From positions 930,001 through 994,000 of the forward strand of contig JACKJA010000002.1 of NCBI GenBank assembly GCA_020638175.1: a DNA stretch of 64,000 nt, given 5' to 3'. This document shows positions 8,986 through 17,162 of this stretch, in pieces; the first letter of the stretch is position 1, and every line of letters begins with the position of its first letter. The translations under genes and the position numbers were made by a program. This DNA comes from Rhodospirillales bacterium. Its GTDB lineage: Bacteria; Pseudomonadota; Alphaproteobacteria; Micavibrionales; Micavibrionaceae. The notes under the pieces were generated by a model. That model searched no databases. It was given only the letters and a program-made list of their open reading frames with translations, and had not been told where the DNA came from.

Positions 8986-9008
8986 GGGATGGTTTTTATA
9001 ACGAGTGA

Positions 9009-9107
9009 AGCAAAACGCTTTTGTTTCCGCAGGGCACGGACATCGAAAATACCCTGCACGTGGCAGCGGCTATTGAGCGGCACAAGGTCATTCCGGCCTA
9101 CAAATAA
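9009..9107 (+). pseudogene. Possible 3' remnant of an unidentified gene
   Basis: A stop-bounded frame of 32 codons without a start encodes SKTLLFPQGTDIENTLHVAA followed by AIERHKVIPAYK and a stop. It reads like the protein-like end of a decayed gene rather than random sequence. I cannot name the family. The rest of the 228 bp gap before lpxC (8986-9213) shows nothing else clear. Confidence 0.25.
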
Positions 9108-9213
9108 ACGGGCACGCATCGATTGTAACAATCCGCAATAAACAGTGATTTGTTATAAACAGGCAGAAATCTTATATTTACCGTGACGGTAAACCTAGAG
9201 ATATAGAGATTTC

Positions 9214-10095
9214 ATGCAACAGACCTTGCAAAAAAGCGTTACATTCAAAGGCATTGGCCTTCATTCCGGCGCGGAAGTCATTATGACGATGCGCCCGGCG
9301 GGCGAAGATGCCGGTATCTGCTTTGTCCGTACGGACGTCGCCGACCGCGATAATCATATCCCGGCCCTGTGGGACCGCGTGGTTGATACGCGTCTGTGCA
9401 CAGTAATCGGCAACGAGGCCGGTGTTACCGTCGGCACGGTCGAACATTTGATGGCAGCCCTGCGCGGCTGCGGCGTCGATAACGTTATTATCGAACTGGA
9501 CGGTCCGGAAGTGCCGATTATGGATGGCAGCTCCGCGCCCTTTATCGAAAAAATTGATGAAGCCGGTATCCGCAAGCTGGCCAAAATGCGCACCGCCATC
9601 AAGGTTTTGAAAGAAATCAAGGTCGAGCAAGACGGCAAAACCGTCTCCCTGACCCCCGGTGATGTGCCCTCGTTTGTCGGGGAAATTGAATTCGATCACC
9701 CGGCCATCGGCCACCAGCATCAGCAAATCAAACTGGTTAACGGTAATTTCCGTCATAACTTCGCCAATGCCCGGACTTTCGGGTTCGTCGAGGAAGTCGA
9801 AGCCCTGCGCAAGCATGGTCTGGCGCTGGGTGGCTCGCTGGAAAATGCCATTGTTCTGGATCGTGACAAGATCATGAACGAGGACGGCCTGCGCCATGAG
9901 GATGAATTTATTCGCCATAAGCTGCTTGATGCGATCGGCGATCTGTATCTGGCCGGCGCGCCGATTATCGGCACCTATGAAGGGACCAAGGGTGGCCACG
10001 CGATGAACAACGCGCTTTTGCACAAGCTGTTCGCGGACAAAGAGGCCTGGACACTGGTCGATATGGAAGAAGCCCGCCGGGAAGCCGTACACTAG
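9214..10095 (+). CDS. lpxC: UDP-3-O-acyl-N-acetylglucosamine deacetylase
   Basis: LpxC catalyses the zinc-dependent deacetylation that commits UDP-acyl-GlcNAc to lipid A synthesis. The N-terminus QTLQKSVTFKGIGLHSG is characteristic; EHLMAAL contains zinc ligand His78, and RHKLLDAIGDLYLAG supplies the other His and Asp zinc ligands at the expected H-x3-D spacing; TKGGHAMNNALL contains the catalytic His. At 293 residues it is near the normal length (about 300). Its position after ftsA-ftsZ is the usual one in proteobacteria. The protein shows that the organism makes lipid A. Confidence 0.96.
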   Translation: MQQTLQKSVTFKGIGLHSGAEVIMTMRPAGEDAGICFVRTDVADRDNHIPALWDRVVDTRLCTVIGNEAGVTVGTVEHLMAALRGCGVDNVIIELDGPEVPIMDGSSAPFIEKIDEAGIRKLAKMRTAIKVLKEIKVEQDGKTVSLTPGDVPSFVGEIEFDHPAIGHQHQQIKLVNGNFRHNFANARTFGFVEEVEALRKHGLALGGSLENAIVLDRDKIMNEDGLRHEDEFIRHKLLDAIGDLYLAGAPIIGTYEGTKGGHAMNNALLHKLFADKEAWTLVDMEEARREAVH

Positions 10096-10122
10096 GTTTT
10101 CCATCAGGGATGTCTTGTGATT

Positions 10123-10152
10123 GGGGATGTCTTGCACATCCCCTCTTTATTT
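10123..10152 (+). terminator. Terminator-like hairpin after lpxC
   Basis: An 8 bp stem GGGGATGT / ACATCCCC with a CTTGC loop is followed by TCTTTATTT, 28 bp after the lpxC stop. The U-run is interrupted, so it is a moderate terminator. Confidence 0.65.
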
Positions 10153-10210
10153 CCGTCCCGCAGGCGGCTATCTATAGTAAACCATCATTTGAAAACGAAA
10201 GCCGTTTGTC

Positions 10211-11041
10211 ATGAGAATATATCTGCGCTTACTACCTGTGTTTCTTCTTCTGGGCCTTTGCGCGTGCGCCGGGTCAGACAAGGGAAAAGACGATCAGGCG
10301 CCTGAGGACGAAAAGCCTGTGGAGACGCTGTATAACGAAGCGGCGTCGGCACTGGATGATGACCGCTATATCGAGGCCGCCCGGTTGTTTGATGAAGTCG
10401 AGCGCCAGCACCCTTATTCCCAGTGGGCAACGCGCGCCGAGTTAATGGCCGCCTATGCCGCTTACAAGGGGCTGCATTACGATGAGGCGATATTGGCGCT
10501 GGATCGGTTTATCCAGCTGCACCCCGGCAATCAGGATGTCGACTACGCCCTGTATCTGCGGGCACTATGTTTCTATGAGCAAATTTCAGATGTCGCCCGC
10601 GATCAGGCGTTGACGATGGAGGCGCTAAACGCTCTGCAAACACTTGTTCGCCGTTTCCCGGACAGCCAGTACGCCCGCGATGCCAATTTGAAGCTTGATC
10701 TGACGCTCGACCATCTGGCGGGTAAGGAAATGGAGATCGGGCGCTATTACCTGAACCGTGGCTACATTAATGCGGCGATGAACCGGTTCTTGGTGGTGGT
10801 CAAGGAATACCAGACCACCACCCACGTCCCCGAAGCGCTACACCGCCTTGTCGAAGCCTATATGACACTGGGTCTAAAGACCGAAGCCACGCATGTGGCG
10901 GCGGTTTTGGGGTATAACTATCCCGGTAACAAATGGTACGAACGCAGCTATAAACTGCTCGACCCTGAGCAGCGTGCCAAAATTCTCGATGAACGCGGCT
11001 GGGTTGACCGGACGGTGGAAAGCATCTTTAAACCGGACTAG
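10211..11041 (+). CDS. bamD: Outer membrane assembly lipoprotein BamD
   Basis: BamD is an essential lipoprotein of the BAM complex that folds outer membrane beta-barrels. The signal peptide ends in the lipobox LCAC, so lipidation occurs at Cys18-20. Five TPR-like helical pairs follow, with the family blocks LYNEAASALDDDRYIEAARL, FDEVERQHPYSQWATRAEL and RFIQLHPGNQDVDYALYLRA. YYLNRGYINAAMNRF and PEALHRLVEAYMTLGL are late TPR blocks. The 276-residue length is slightly above the E. coli form. It is preceded by the lpxC terminator and followed by a family A repeat and recN, which agrees with the common lpxC-bamD-recN-ligA order of alphaproteobacteria. Confidence 0.95.
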   Translation: MRIYLRLLPVFLLLGLCACAGSDKGKDDQAPEDEKPVETLYNEAASALDDDRYIEAARLFDEVERQHPYSQWATRAELMAAYAAYKGLHYDEAILALDRFIQLHPGNQDVDYALYLRALCFYEQISDVARDQALTMEALNALQTLVRRFPDSQYARDANLKLDLTLDHLAGKEMEIGRYYLNRGYINAAMNRFLVVVKEYQTTTHVPEALHRLVEAYMTLGLKTEATHVAAVLGYNYPGNKWYERSYKLLDPEQRAKILDERGWVDRTVESIFKPD

Positions 11042-11052
11042 CTTTTTCAGGC

Positions 11053-11122
11053 TGTCATCCTGAGCGACGCGAAGGATCTGATGTTGCTCACAAAGATTCT
11101 TCACCTGCGGTTCAGAATGACA
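11053..11122. repeat. Palindromic intergenic repeat, family A copy 2
   Basis: Outer arms TGTCATCCTGAGCG and TTCAGAATGACA with the inner AGGATCT / AGATTCTTC pair, between bamD and the NUDIX gene. An in-frame ATG at 11081 lies within the repeat and is therefore not used as the NUDIX start. Confidence 0.8.
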
Positions 11123-11140
11123 AGGCAGGGGGGTATTAAT

Positions 11141-11614
11141 ATGGAAACCTATATCGACCGCTGGGGAAAAACGCACACGCCGGATGAAAATAGTGTTATC
11201 AAGGGGCGGGCTGGCGCCTTTGGCATCCTGATCGTTCAAAACAAAATCCTTCTAACATGGCCGGGCTGTGCACCAGATGTTCCAGAGTTGCCGGGTGGCG
11301 GTATTGATCCCGGTGAAACGGCGCAGCAAGCGATGACCCGTGAAATGTGGGAAGAAGCAGCGGTGGAGCTTCCTTTCGTTAATGCCGTAAAAACAATTAC
11401 GCAGCGCGCATATCTGAAGGCTGAAAATTGTGGTGAATTTTGGCACTACGATCAAACCTACTTCTTGTTGAAGGATCACGCCTATGAATCGCTGTTGTTT
11501 GAAGGAGAAACCAGCCCCGAAGACGCCTTGAAAGCCCGCTGGGTTGATGTGTCTGAATTACCCGGTTTACAGATACACGCGGTGCATTGGAAAGTGCTGG
11601 AGAATCTGCTCTAA
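11141..11614 (+). CDS. NUDIX hydrolase
   Basis: A small NUDIX-fold pyrophosphatase, 157 residues from the chosen start. The Nudix box is GGGIDPGETAQQAMTREMWE followed by EA, matching Gx5Ex7REUxEE with the metal-binding glutamates present. The family hydrolyses nucleoside diphosphates linked to another group; the substrate here cannot be read from sequence. The ATG at 11141 is preferred because it follows a purine-rich CAGGGGGG, whereas the upstream ATG at 11081 falls in a palindromic repeat. The recN start lies 9 bp after the stop codon, so the two genes are probably co-transcribed. Confidence 0.88.
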   Translation: METYIDRWGKTHTPDENSVIKGRAGAFGILIVQNKILLTWPGCAPDVPELPGGGIDPGETAQQAMTREMWEEAAVELPFVNAVKTITQRAYLKAENCGEFWHYDQTYFLLKDHAYESLLFEGETSPEDALKARWVDVSELPGLQIHAVHWKVLENLL

Positions 11615-11622
11615 TACCGTTT

Positions 11623-13275
11623 ATGCTCACGGCTTTGACCATACAGAATGTTGTCCTGATCGACCGGCTGGCTCTGGAATTCCGGGCAGGGTTTTGCGCC
11701 CTGACCGGGGAAACCGGCGCGGGGAAGTCAATCCTGCTGGATTCGCTGGGGCTGGCGCTTGGTGCGCGGGCCGAAACGCGGCTGGTTCGCAAGGGTGCGG
11801 AGCAAGCGCAGGTCACTGCTACTTTTGAAATCCCGGCCTCTCACCCCGCATTTTCAGTGTTACAGGAATCGGAGATTATGGTGGAGCAGGGCGAGCCTCT
11901 GGTCGTGCGGCGCAGCTTGAGCGCCGATGGCCGCTCCAAAGCCTTTATCAATGACCAGCCGGTCAGTGCCGGGCTTTTGCGTACGGTCGGCGAAAGCCTT
12001 GTCGAAATTCACGGCCAGTTTGAAACGCAGGGGCTTCTCGACCCCAAAACGCACCGCGGGATGCTGGATGAGTATGCCGGTGTAAATACGGCAGAGCTGC
12101 GTGGTCACTGGGACGCATGGAAAACCGCGGAAGAAAAGTTGAGTGCGGAACGCGAAGCTATGGACCGCGCCCGCCGGGATGAAGAATATTTGCGTCAGGC
12201 CGTCGAAGACCTTGATGCGCTGGCTCCGGAGCAGGGCGAAGAGGAAAAACTGGCGCATTTGCGTGAACGGCTGATGAAACGGGAGCAAATCCTCGAAGCC
12301 CTGAATGTGGGGTATGAAGGCGTGAACGAAGCCGAGAATGTTCTGGGGCAGGCCGCCCGCGCGCTGGAACGTGCCGGTGATGACGGCGCGGACATTATGG
12401 CGGCGCTTGACCGGGCGGGCGCCGAACTTCAGGAAGCGCTGTCGGCGATCCAGTCTCTTTCAGCCGATCTGGAGGAATGTGAATATTCCTTAAGCGAGAT
12501 CGACGACCGCCTGTTTGCCTTGCGCGCGCAGGCCCGCAAGCACGATTGCACGGTTGACGACCTGCCGCGTATCCGCGATGAACTGGCCGCGCAGCTGAAT
12601 AATATCGAACGGCAGGACGATATTCTGGCAGAACTCATGAAGGAAACGGACGCCCTGAAAAAAGCTTACATGTCTTATGCGGAAGACGTTCGCGGACAAA
12701 GACAGCAGGCAGCCGGGAAACTCGATGGGTTCGTGGCTGACGAATTGCCGCCGCTAAAGCTGGAAAAAGCTCTGTTCGTGACAAAGGTCGAAAGTCTCGA
12801 AGAGGGCGAATGGGGGCCGGGCGGCATGGACCGCGTGCGCTTCCTCGTCGCTACCAATCCGGGGACGGAGCCGGGACCGCTGAACAAGATTGCGTCCGGC
12901 GGGGAAATGGCCCGTTTTATGCTGGCGCTAAAAGTCGTGATGGCCGAAACCGGTACGGCGGGCACCATGATTTTTGATGAAGTCGATTCCGGGATTGGCG
13001 GCGCCACCGCCGATGCGGTGGGCGAACGCCTTGCGCGCCTCGCCGCCAGCCGCCAGATTCTCGTCGTCACCCATGCGCCGCAGGTCGCCGCCCGCGCGGG
13101 CCATCACTACATCGTAATGAAAGACGGGGGCGATGATGTGAAAACCACGGTGATCCATCTGGAGGAAACACCCGCCCGGCGTGAAGAAATCGCCCGCATG
13201 CTCTCCGGCGCGTCTATCACTGACGAATCCCGCGCAGCCGCCGATAAATTGCTGGAAACGGGGAGAGCGGCGTGA
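11623..13275 (+). CDS. recN: DNA repair protein RecN
   Basis: RecN is an SMC-like ATPase that helps early double-strand break repair by recombination. Starting at 11623 the product begins MLTALTIQNVVLIDRLALEF, the usual RecN opening, and has 550 residues. Walker A is GETGAGKS near residues 30-37. The centre (about 160-370) is a long coiled coil rich in Glu, Ala, Arg and Leu. Near the C-terminus ASGGEMARFMLALK is the ABC signature and MIFDEVDSGIGG the Walker B, followed by ILVVTHAPQVAARA. An earlier ATG at 11587 lies inside the NUDIX gene and lacks family support. Confidence 0.95.
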   Translation: MLTALTIQNVVLIDRLALEFRAGFCALTGETGAGKSILLDSLGLALGARAETRLVRKGAEQAQVTATFEIPASHPAFSVLQESEIMVEQGEPLVVRRSLSADGRSKAFINDQPVSAGLLRTVGESLVEIHGQFETQGLLDPKTHRGMLDEYAGVNTAELRGHWDAWKTAEEKLSAEREAMDRARRDEEYLRQAVEDLDALAPEQGEEEKLAHLRERLMKREQILEALNVGYEGVNEAENVLGQAARALERAGDDGADIMAALDRAGAELQEALSAIQSLSADLEECEYSLSEIDDRLFALRAQARKHDCTVDDLPRIRDELAAQLNNIERQDDILAELMKETDALKKAYMSYAEDVRGQRQQAAGKLDGFVADELPPLKLEKALFVTKVESLEEGEWGPGGMDRVRFLVATNPGTEPGPLNKIASGGEMARFMLALKVVMAETGTAGTMIFDEVDSGIGGATADAVGERLARLAASRQILVVTHAPQVAARAGHHYIVMKDGGDDVKTTVIHLEETPARREEIARMLSGASITDESRAAADKLLETGRAA

Positions 13276-13291
13276 ATCAACAGGTATGAGC

Positions 13292-13311
13292 ATCCCCGCG
13301 TAAGCGGGGAT
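13292..13311. repeat. Short palindrome left of the GIY-YIG gene (family C)
   Basis: ATCCCCGC GTAA GCGGGGAT, an 8 bp perfect stem, lies 16 bp after the recN stop and 17 bp before the GIY-YIG start. A sister copy stands just past the GIY-YIG stop at 13621-13640. Confidence 0.8.
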
Positions 13312-13328
13312 CCAGAGAGGAAAAGGCG

Positions 13329-13613
13329 GTGAGTTATCATTACGTGTACATGGTTACAAGCAAAAGGAATGGTACTTTGTACATCGGCGTCACAACAGAT
13401 TTAAAAAGAAGAATTTGGCAACATAAAAACAAGGCTGTCGAAGGATTTACAAGTCGCTATAATGTTGATCGCCTCGTCTGGTTTGAAACATATGACGATT
13501 ACTGGGAAGCGGCGCAAAGAGAGCGGCGCATGAAAAAATGGAACAGAGACTGGAAAATCGAATTGATTGAAGGCTCTAATCCGGAATGGAACGATTTGTA
13601 TGATCGTTTGTAA
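13329..13613 (+). CDS. GIY-YIG nuclease family protein, 94 residues
   Basis: A stand-alone GIY-YIG domain. YVYMVTSKRNGTLYIGVTTD carries the two motif strands (here VYM and YIG), followed by RIWQHKNK with the catalytic Arg and His, and WEAAQRERRMKKWNRDWK with the metal-binding Glu. The family cuts DNA with one metal ion; these short stand-alone proteins are common as multicopy genes in bacteria and their role is not settled. The start is GTG. The gene is enclosed by two palindromes with the same CCCCGC core, which suggests a small mobile unit placed between recN and ligA. Confidence 0.9.
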   Translation: MSYHYVYMVTSKRNGTLYIGVTTDLKRRIWQHKNKAVEGFTSRYNVDRLVWFETYDDYWEAAQRERRMKKWNRDWKIELIEGSNPEWNDLYDRL

Positions 13614-13620
13614 TATGTGG

Positions 13621-13640
13621 ATCCCCGCGTTCGCGGGGAT
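13621..13640. repeat. Short palindrome right of the GIY-YIG gene (family C)
   Basis: ATCCCCGCG TT CGCGGGGAT, a 9 bp perfect stem starting 8 bp after the GIY-YIG stop and ending 19 bp before ligA. With the copy at 13292 it frames the GIY-YIG gene. Confidence 0.8.
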
Positions 13641-13659
13641 GCCGTTTTAAGTAGGAAAA

Positions 13660-15834
13660 ATGTCAGATTCACTTTTTAATTTCGAAGAGGAAGACGCGCG
13701 CGCGCGGCATAAAAAGCTGGTCGCGCAGATCCGTCATCATGATGCGCTGTACTACCAGAAAGACGAACCGGAAATCTCCGACGCCGATTACGATGCCCTG
13801 CGCCGTGAACTGGAAGACCTCGAAAGCAAACACCCGGAATTGGTAACCGCCGATAGCCCAACCCAGACCGTTGGCGCCGCCCCGGCAAGGGGCTTTAAAA
13901 AGGTCAGACACAGCGTGCCGATGCTCTCCCTGTCCAACGTGTTCAGCGAAGAGGATGTCGGAGATTTCCTTGATCGCATTCGACGATTTTTAGGATTAGC
14001 CGAAAATGAGTCTGTCGGAATTCAGGCCGAACCGAAAATCGACGGCCTGTCTTGTTCCCTGCGCTACGAGAATAGAAAACTGGTTCTGGCCGCCACCCGT
14101 GGCGATGGGCAGGAAGGCGAAGACATCACCGCCAACGTCATGATGATTAGTGATGTGCCTATAGAGTTACCAGATGAAGCGCCAGACATGCTGGAGGTTC
14201 GCGGTGAAATTTATATGCGCCGTGATGATTTTGCGGCCCTGAACAAGCGGCAGGAAGAAGCCGGAAAACAGCTTTTCGCCAATCCGCGCAACGCGGCAGC
14301 GGGCAGCGTGCGCCAGCTCGACCCCGCGATTACGGCTGAACGCCCATTGCATTTCTTTGCTTATGCCGTAGCGGATGATAGCGTTTTATCCGCTAAAACC
14401 CAGAACGACATTATATCAACCCTTCAGCAGTGGGGGTTTGTACGGGCGGAGCCTTTCGATGTGTGTGACAATGAGGATGCGCTGATGGCGTATTATCAAG
14501 ATATCCTCGAAAAACGTCCCGACCTTGATTACGAAATTGATGGCGTGGTGTACAAGGTCAACCGTAAGGACTGGCAGGAACGCCTCGGTTTTGTCTCCCG
14601 TGCGCCGCGCTGGGCGACGGCGCATAAATTCCCGGCAGAGCAGGCGATAACGCGTCTCAAGGATATCGAGATACAAGTGGGCCGTACTGGGGCGCTGACG
14701 CCCGTTGCCCGGTTGGAGCCTATCAGTGTCGGCGGCGTGGTGGTATCGAATGCGACGCTCCACAACGAAGACGAAATCCGCCGCAAGGATATCCGTATCG
14801 GCGATATGGTTGTCATCCAGCGCGCCGGCGATGTCATCCCGCAGATTGTCAGGGTTTTGACGGACAAGCGCACGGGCGAAGAAAAAGAATTCCCTTATCC
14901 CGATCATTGCCCGGTTTGTAAATCTCTGGCCATCCGGGAGGAGGGTGAAGCGGTGCGTCGCTGCACTGGGGGCCTGATCTGTGACGCGCAGGCCGTCGAA
15001 CGCCTGAAGCATTTTGTGTCCCGCGATGCGTTTGATATCGAAGGCATGGGCACAAAGGTCATCGAGCTGTTCTGGGAAAAAGGCTTGCTGCACAGCCCCG
15101 CCGATATCTTCCGGCTGGAGGAGCGCAATAAAGAACTTGTTTGTCATTCTGACCCCCGCGAAAGCGGGGCGGAAGAATCGGTTGCCAGCGATAAAAGATC
15201 CTTCGCTGGTGCTCAGGATGACAATGAATTACGTCCCTTGCAGGAATGGGAAGGCTGGGGCGAGAAATCCGCTGAAAACCTGTTTGCCGCTATCCAAAAT
15301 CGCCGCACGATTGAGCTGCCGCGCTTTATTTATGCGCTGGGTATTCGCCAGATCGGACAGGCGACAGCCAAAAGATTAGCCGGGCATTACGGATCCCTGG
15401 AGGCTTTGAAAACGGCTATGGATGCCGCGCAGGACCGGGAGAGCGAGGCGTTTGCCGACCTGCTGTCGATCGAGGATGTCGGCCCCGCCGTTGCCGATGA
15501 TTTGCTGGGCTTTTTTGCCGAGGACCATAACCGGGAGGTTCTGGCTGATCTGGAAAGCTTTTTGACCATCGAAACCTACGAAGCTCCTGCCGCTTCCGAT
15601 TCTCCCGTGGCGGGGAAGACGGTGGTATTCACCGGGACGCTCGAAACCATGACGCGGGCCGAGGCCAAGGCCGGAGCCGAATCGCTGGGCGCCAAGGTTG
15701 CCGGATCCGTATCCGCCAAAACCGATTACGTTATCGCTGGTGCGGATGCCGGATCAAAGCTGAAAAAAGCACGGGAACTGGGCGTCACCGTGCTTTCAGA
15801 AGAAGAATGGAAACAGTTGATCGGGCGGGATTAG
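13660..15834 (+). CDS. ligA: NAD-dependent DNA ligase LigA
   Basis: Seals nicks during replication and repair, using NAD+. Domains in order: Ia (residues 10-75), adenylation domain with AEPKIDGLSCSLRYE (active-site Lys near 126), OB fold with VGRTGALTPVARLEPI, a zinc finger with CPVC and two later cysteines near 425-450, helix-hairpin-helix repeats (EWEGWGEKSAENL, ALGIRQIGQATA), and a C-terminal BRCT domain starting near GKTVVFTGTLETMTRAEAK. At 724 residues it is longer than the common 670-700. About 27 extra residues (495-522) are encoded by a family A palindromic repeat between the zinc finger and the HhH domain, without breaking the frame. It ends in a 3 bp convergent overlap with the next gene. 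Confidence 0.96.
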   Translation: MSDSLFNFEEEDARARHKKLVAQIRHHDALYYQKDEPEISDADYDALRRELEDLESKHPELVTADSPTQTVGAAPARGFKKVRHSVPMLSLSNVFSEEDVGDFLDRIRRFLGLAENESVGIQAEPKIDGLSCSLRYENRKLVLAATRGDGQEGEDITANVMMISDVPIELPDEAPDMLEVRGEIYMRRDDFAALNKRQEEAGKQLFANPRNAAAGSVRQLDPAITAERPLHFFAYAVADDSVLSAKTQNDIISTLQQWGFVRAEPFDVCDNEDALMAYYQDILEKRPDLDYEIDGVVYKVNRKDWQERLGFVSRAPRWATAHKFPAEQAITRLKDIEIQVGRTGALTPVARLEPISVGGVVVSNATLHNEDEIRRKDIRIGDMVVIQRAGDVIPQIVRVLTDKRTGEEKEFPYPDHCPVCKSLAIREEGEAVRRCTGGLICDAQAVERLKHFVSRDAFDIEGMGTKVIELFWEKGLLHSPADIFRLEERNKELVCHSDPRESGAEESVASDKRSFAGAQDDNELRPLQEWEGWGEKSAENLFAAIQNRRTIELPRFIYALGIRQIGQATAKRLAGHYGSLEALKTAMDAAQDRESEAFADLLSIEDVGPAVADDLLGFFAEDHNREVLADLESFLTIETYEAPAASDSPVAGKTVVFTGTLETMTRAEAKAGAESLGAKVAGSVSAKTDYVIAGADAGSKLKKARELGVTVLSEEEWKQLIGRD
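15142..15223. repeat. Family A palindromic repeat inside ligA, in frame
   Basis: The arms TGTCATTCTGA and CTCAGGATGACA and the inner AAGATCCTTCGCTGG match the intergenic family A elements; the left part also contains a family C-like core, CCCCCGCGAAAGCGGGG. The element is translated as ligA residues 495-522 (begins CHSDPRESGAEES, ends FAGAQDDNE). The reading frame of ligA is preserved. Confidence 0.85.
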
Positions 15835-16076
15835 CCCTTGTCGCGGGCGCGCAGGCCGTCAAGACGGTGCAGGGCGTCCTCGATCTCGTCCGGGTAATCA
15901 CGCCGTTCGATAAATTCACCGCCGCCCGTGTTCCGGGTCATCGACAGGTCAAGCGCTTTGACCAGCTCTTCGGAAATAGGGGCGTCGCCTTGCTGTAAAG
16001 CCAGATCAAGGGCGAACAGAATACGGTCGCTCAAGCGAATGTGACGGCCGGTTTCAAAAAATTCTCTGGGGTCCAT
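15831..16076 (-). CDS. Hypothetical protein, 81 residues
   Basis: I do not recognise a named family. The ATG at 16076 is chosen because GGAGAG lies just upstream on the coding strand; an in-frame ATG at 16118 lacks a binding site. The product starts MDPREFFETGRHIRLSDRIL and has a helical middle (FALDLALQQG, EELVKALDLSM) and an acidic/basic tail with DEIEDALHRLDGL. No signal peptide or membrane segment. It is the last gene of the leftward set that begins with pntAA and converges on ligA with a few bases of overlap. Confidence 0.65.
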   Translation of the reverse strand: MDPREFFETGRHIRLSDRILFALDLALQQGDAPISEELVKALDLSMTRNTGGGEFIERRDYPDEIEDALHRLDGLRARDKG

Positions 16077-16118
16077 AAAGCTCTCTCCTGATAAAAACGT
16101 GCGGGCAGCGTGCCACAT

Positions 16119-17138
16119 CTAGAACGGTTTTACTTTCTCTTTGATGGCGTTGGTTGTCAACAGCTCATCAAAGGCGGCCAGAAAACGATCCCGGATTTCA
16201 TCTTTTTCCATCAGAATTTCGTGGTGGGAGTCGGGAAGCTCCAGCAAGGTCGCCTGCGGGATTTTCTGGACGGCTTTTTTGATCGCCTTGTTGTCGACCA
16301 GTTTTTCCTGTTCGGCCAGCGCCAGAAGGACAGGCGTTTGGATACTTTGCAGAACACGGGATTTGGCAAGCTTGTAACACGAAACCAGCGCTTCGTGAAC
16401 CCAGCCGAACGTTACATTGCCAACTTGCAGGTCAGGGTCGAATTCGCACCACGTATTATGAACCTGGTCGCGGACCGGATCGCTGGATAGCGTGTCGTGG
16501 GCGCGGCGCGGGCGAATTTCGGGATCCCAGTCGCCGCCGCCGAATATGTAGCTGGAATTCATGGATTCGTTCAAAGCCCCCGAAATCGCCAGCCGCAGCC
16601 ATCCCGGAAAGGCTCTAAGGGATTTAATGCCCAGCATCGGGGCGGTAAAGGCCGCGGCAGCAAACATGTCCGGGTGCTGGCTGAGGTAACGCAGGCCGAT
16701 ATTGGCGCCCATCGAATGCCCGAGCATCACCAGCGGAATGCGCCCGATATCCGGGTGAACGGCGGCGTGCTTGACGTATTCCATCAGGAAAAAATGAAGA
16801 TCGGCAACATCGTCATCGAAACTGGTGGCGTGGCGTTTATGGCGGTTTTTCAGGTGCCGTTCGGATTTTCCCTGTCCTTGCCAGTCCAAAACCCACATAC
16901 TGAGATTCCGTTTAAGCAGGTCGTGGGCCAGCTCAAAATATTTTTCACTAAATTCCGACAGTCCCGGCAGGACAATCACAATCGCATCGGGAATATGGCT
17001 GGGCGGTGCCACCGTGCCAAACCGCATTTTGCGGCCCTTGGCATTTGAAAATGTGTGCCAGCGCCAACCGGGTGGTTGTTGAAAACGATCTTCGAGGGCG
17101 GGGCGGTCTTTTACCGAATCACTAGTCATGACGGGCAT
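16119..17138 (-). CDS. Alpha/beta hydrolase, lysophospholipase/monoacylglycerol lipase-like
   Basis: A serine hydrolase of the alpha/beta fold, 339 residues. IVIVLPGLSEFSEKYFELA is the oxyanion strand, VLDWQGQGKSER the next strand and turn typical of the PldB/S33-like group, LVMLGHSMGANIG the nucleophile elbow with Ser in GHSMG, and PDSHHEILMEKDEIRD the catalytic His region; an acidic residue near LALAEQEKLVDN completes the triad. No signal peptide, so cytoplasmic. Substrate is likely a lipid ester, but that is inference from family resemblance. It follows the SDR gene after 24 bp, on the same strand. Confidence 0.85.
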   Translation of the reverse strand: MPVMTSDSVKDRPALEDRFQQPPGWRWHTFSNAKGRKMRFGTVAPPSHIPDAIVIVLPGLSEFSEKYFELAHDLLKRNLSMWVLDWQGQGKSERHLKNRHKRHATSFDDDVADLHFFLMEYVKHAAVHPDIGRIPLVMLGHSMGANIGLRYLSQHPDMFAAAAFTAPMLGIKSLRAFPGWLRLAISGALNESMNSSYIFGGGDWDPEIRPRRAHDTLSSDPVRDQVHNTWCEFDPDLQVGNVTFGWVHEALVSCYKLAKSRVLQSIQTPVLLALAEQEKLVDNKAIKKAVQKIPQATLLELPDSHHEILMEKDEIRDRFLAAFDELLTTNAIKEKVKPF

Positions 17139-17162
17139 TGTAATATGCGGCGCGGATACAGG

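Noticed and set aside
11081..11140. Upstream start of the NUDIX protein
   Set aside because: The extra 20 codons lie partly in a palindromic repeat and have no ribosome binding site; 11141 has a better one.
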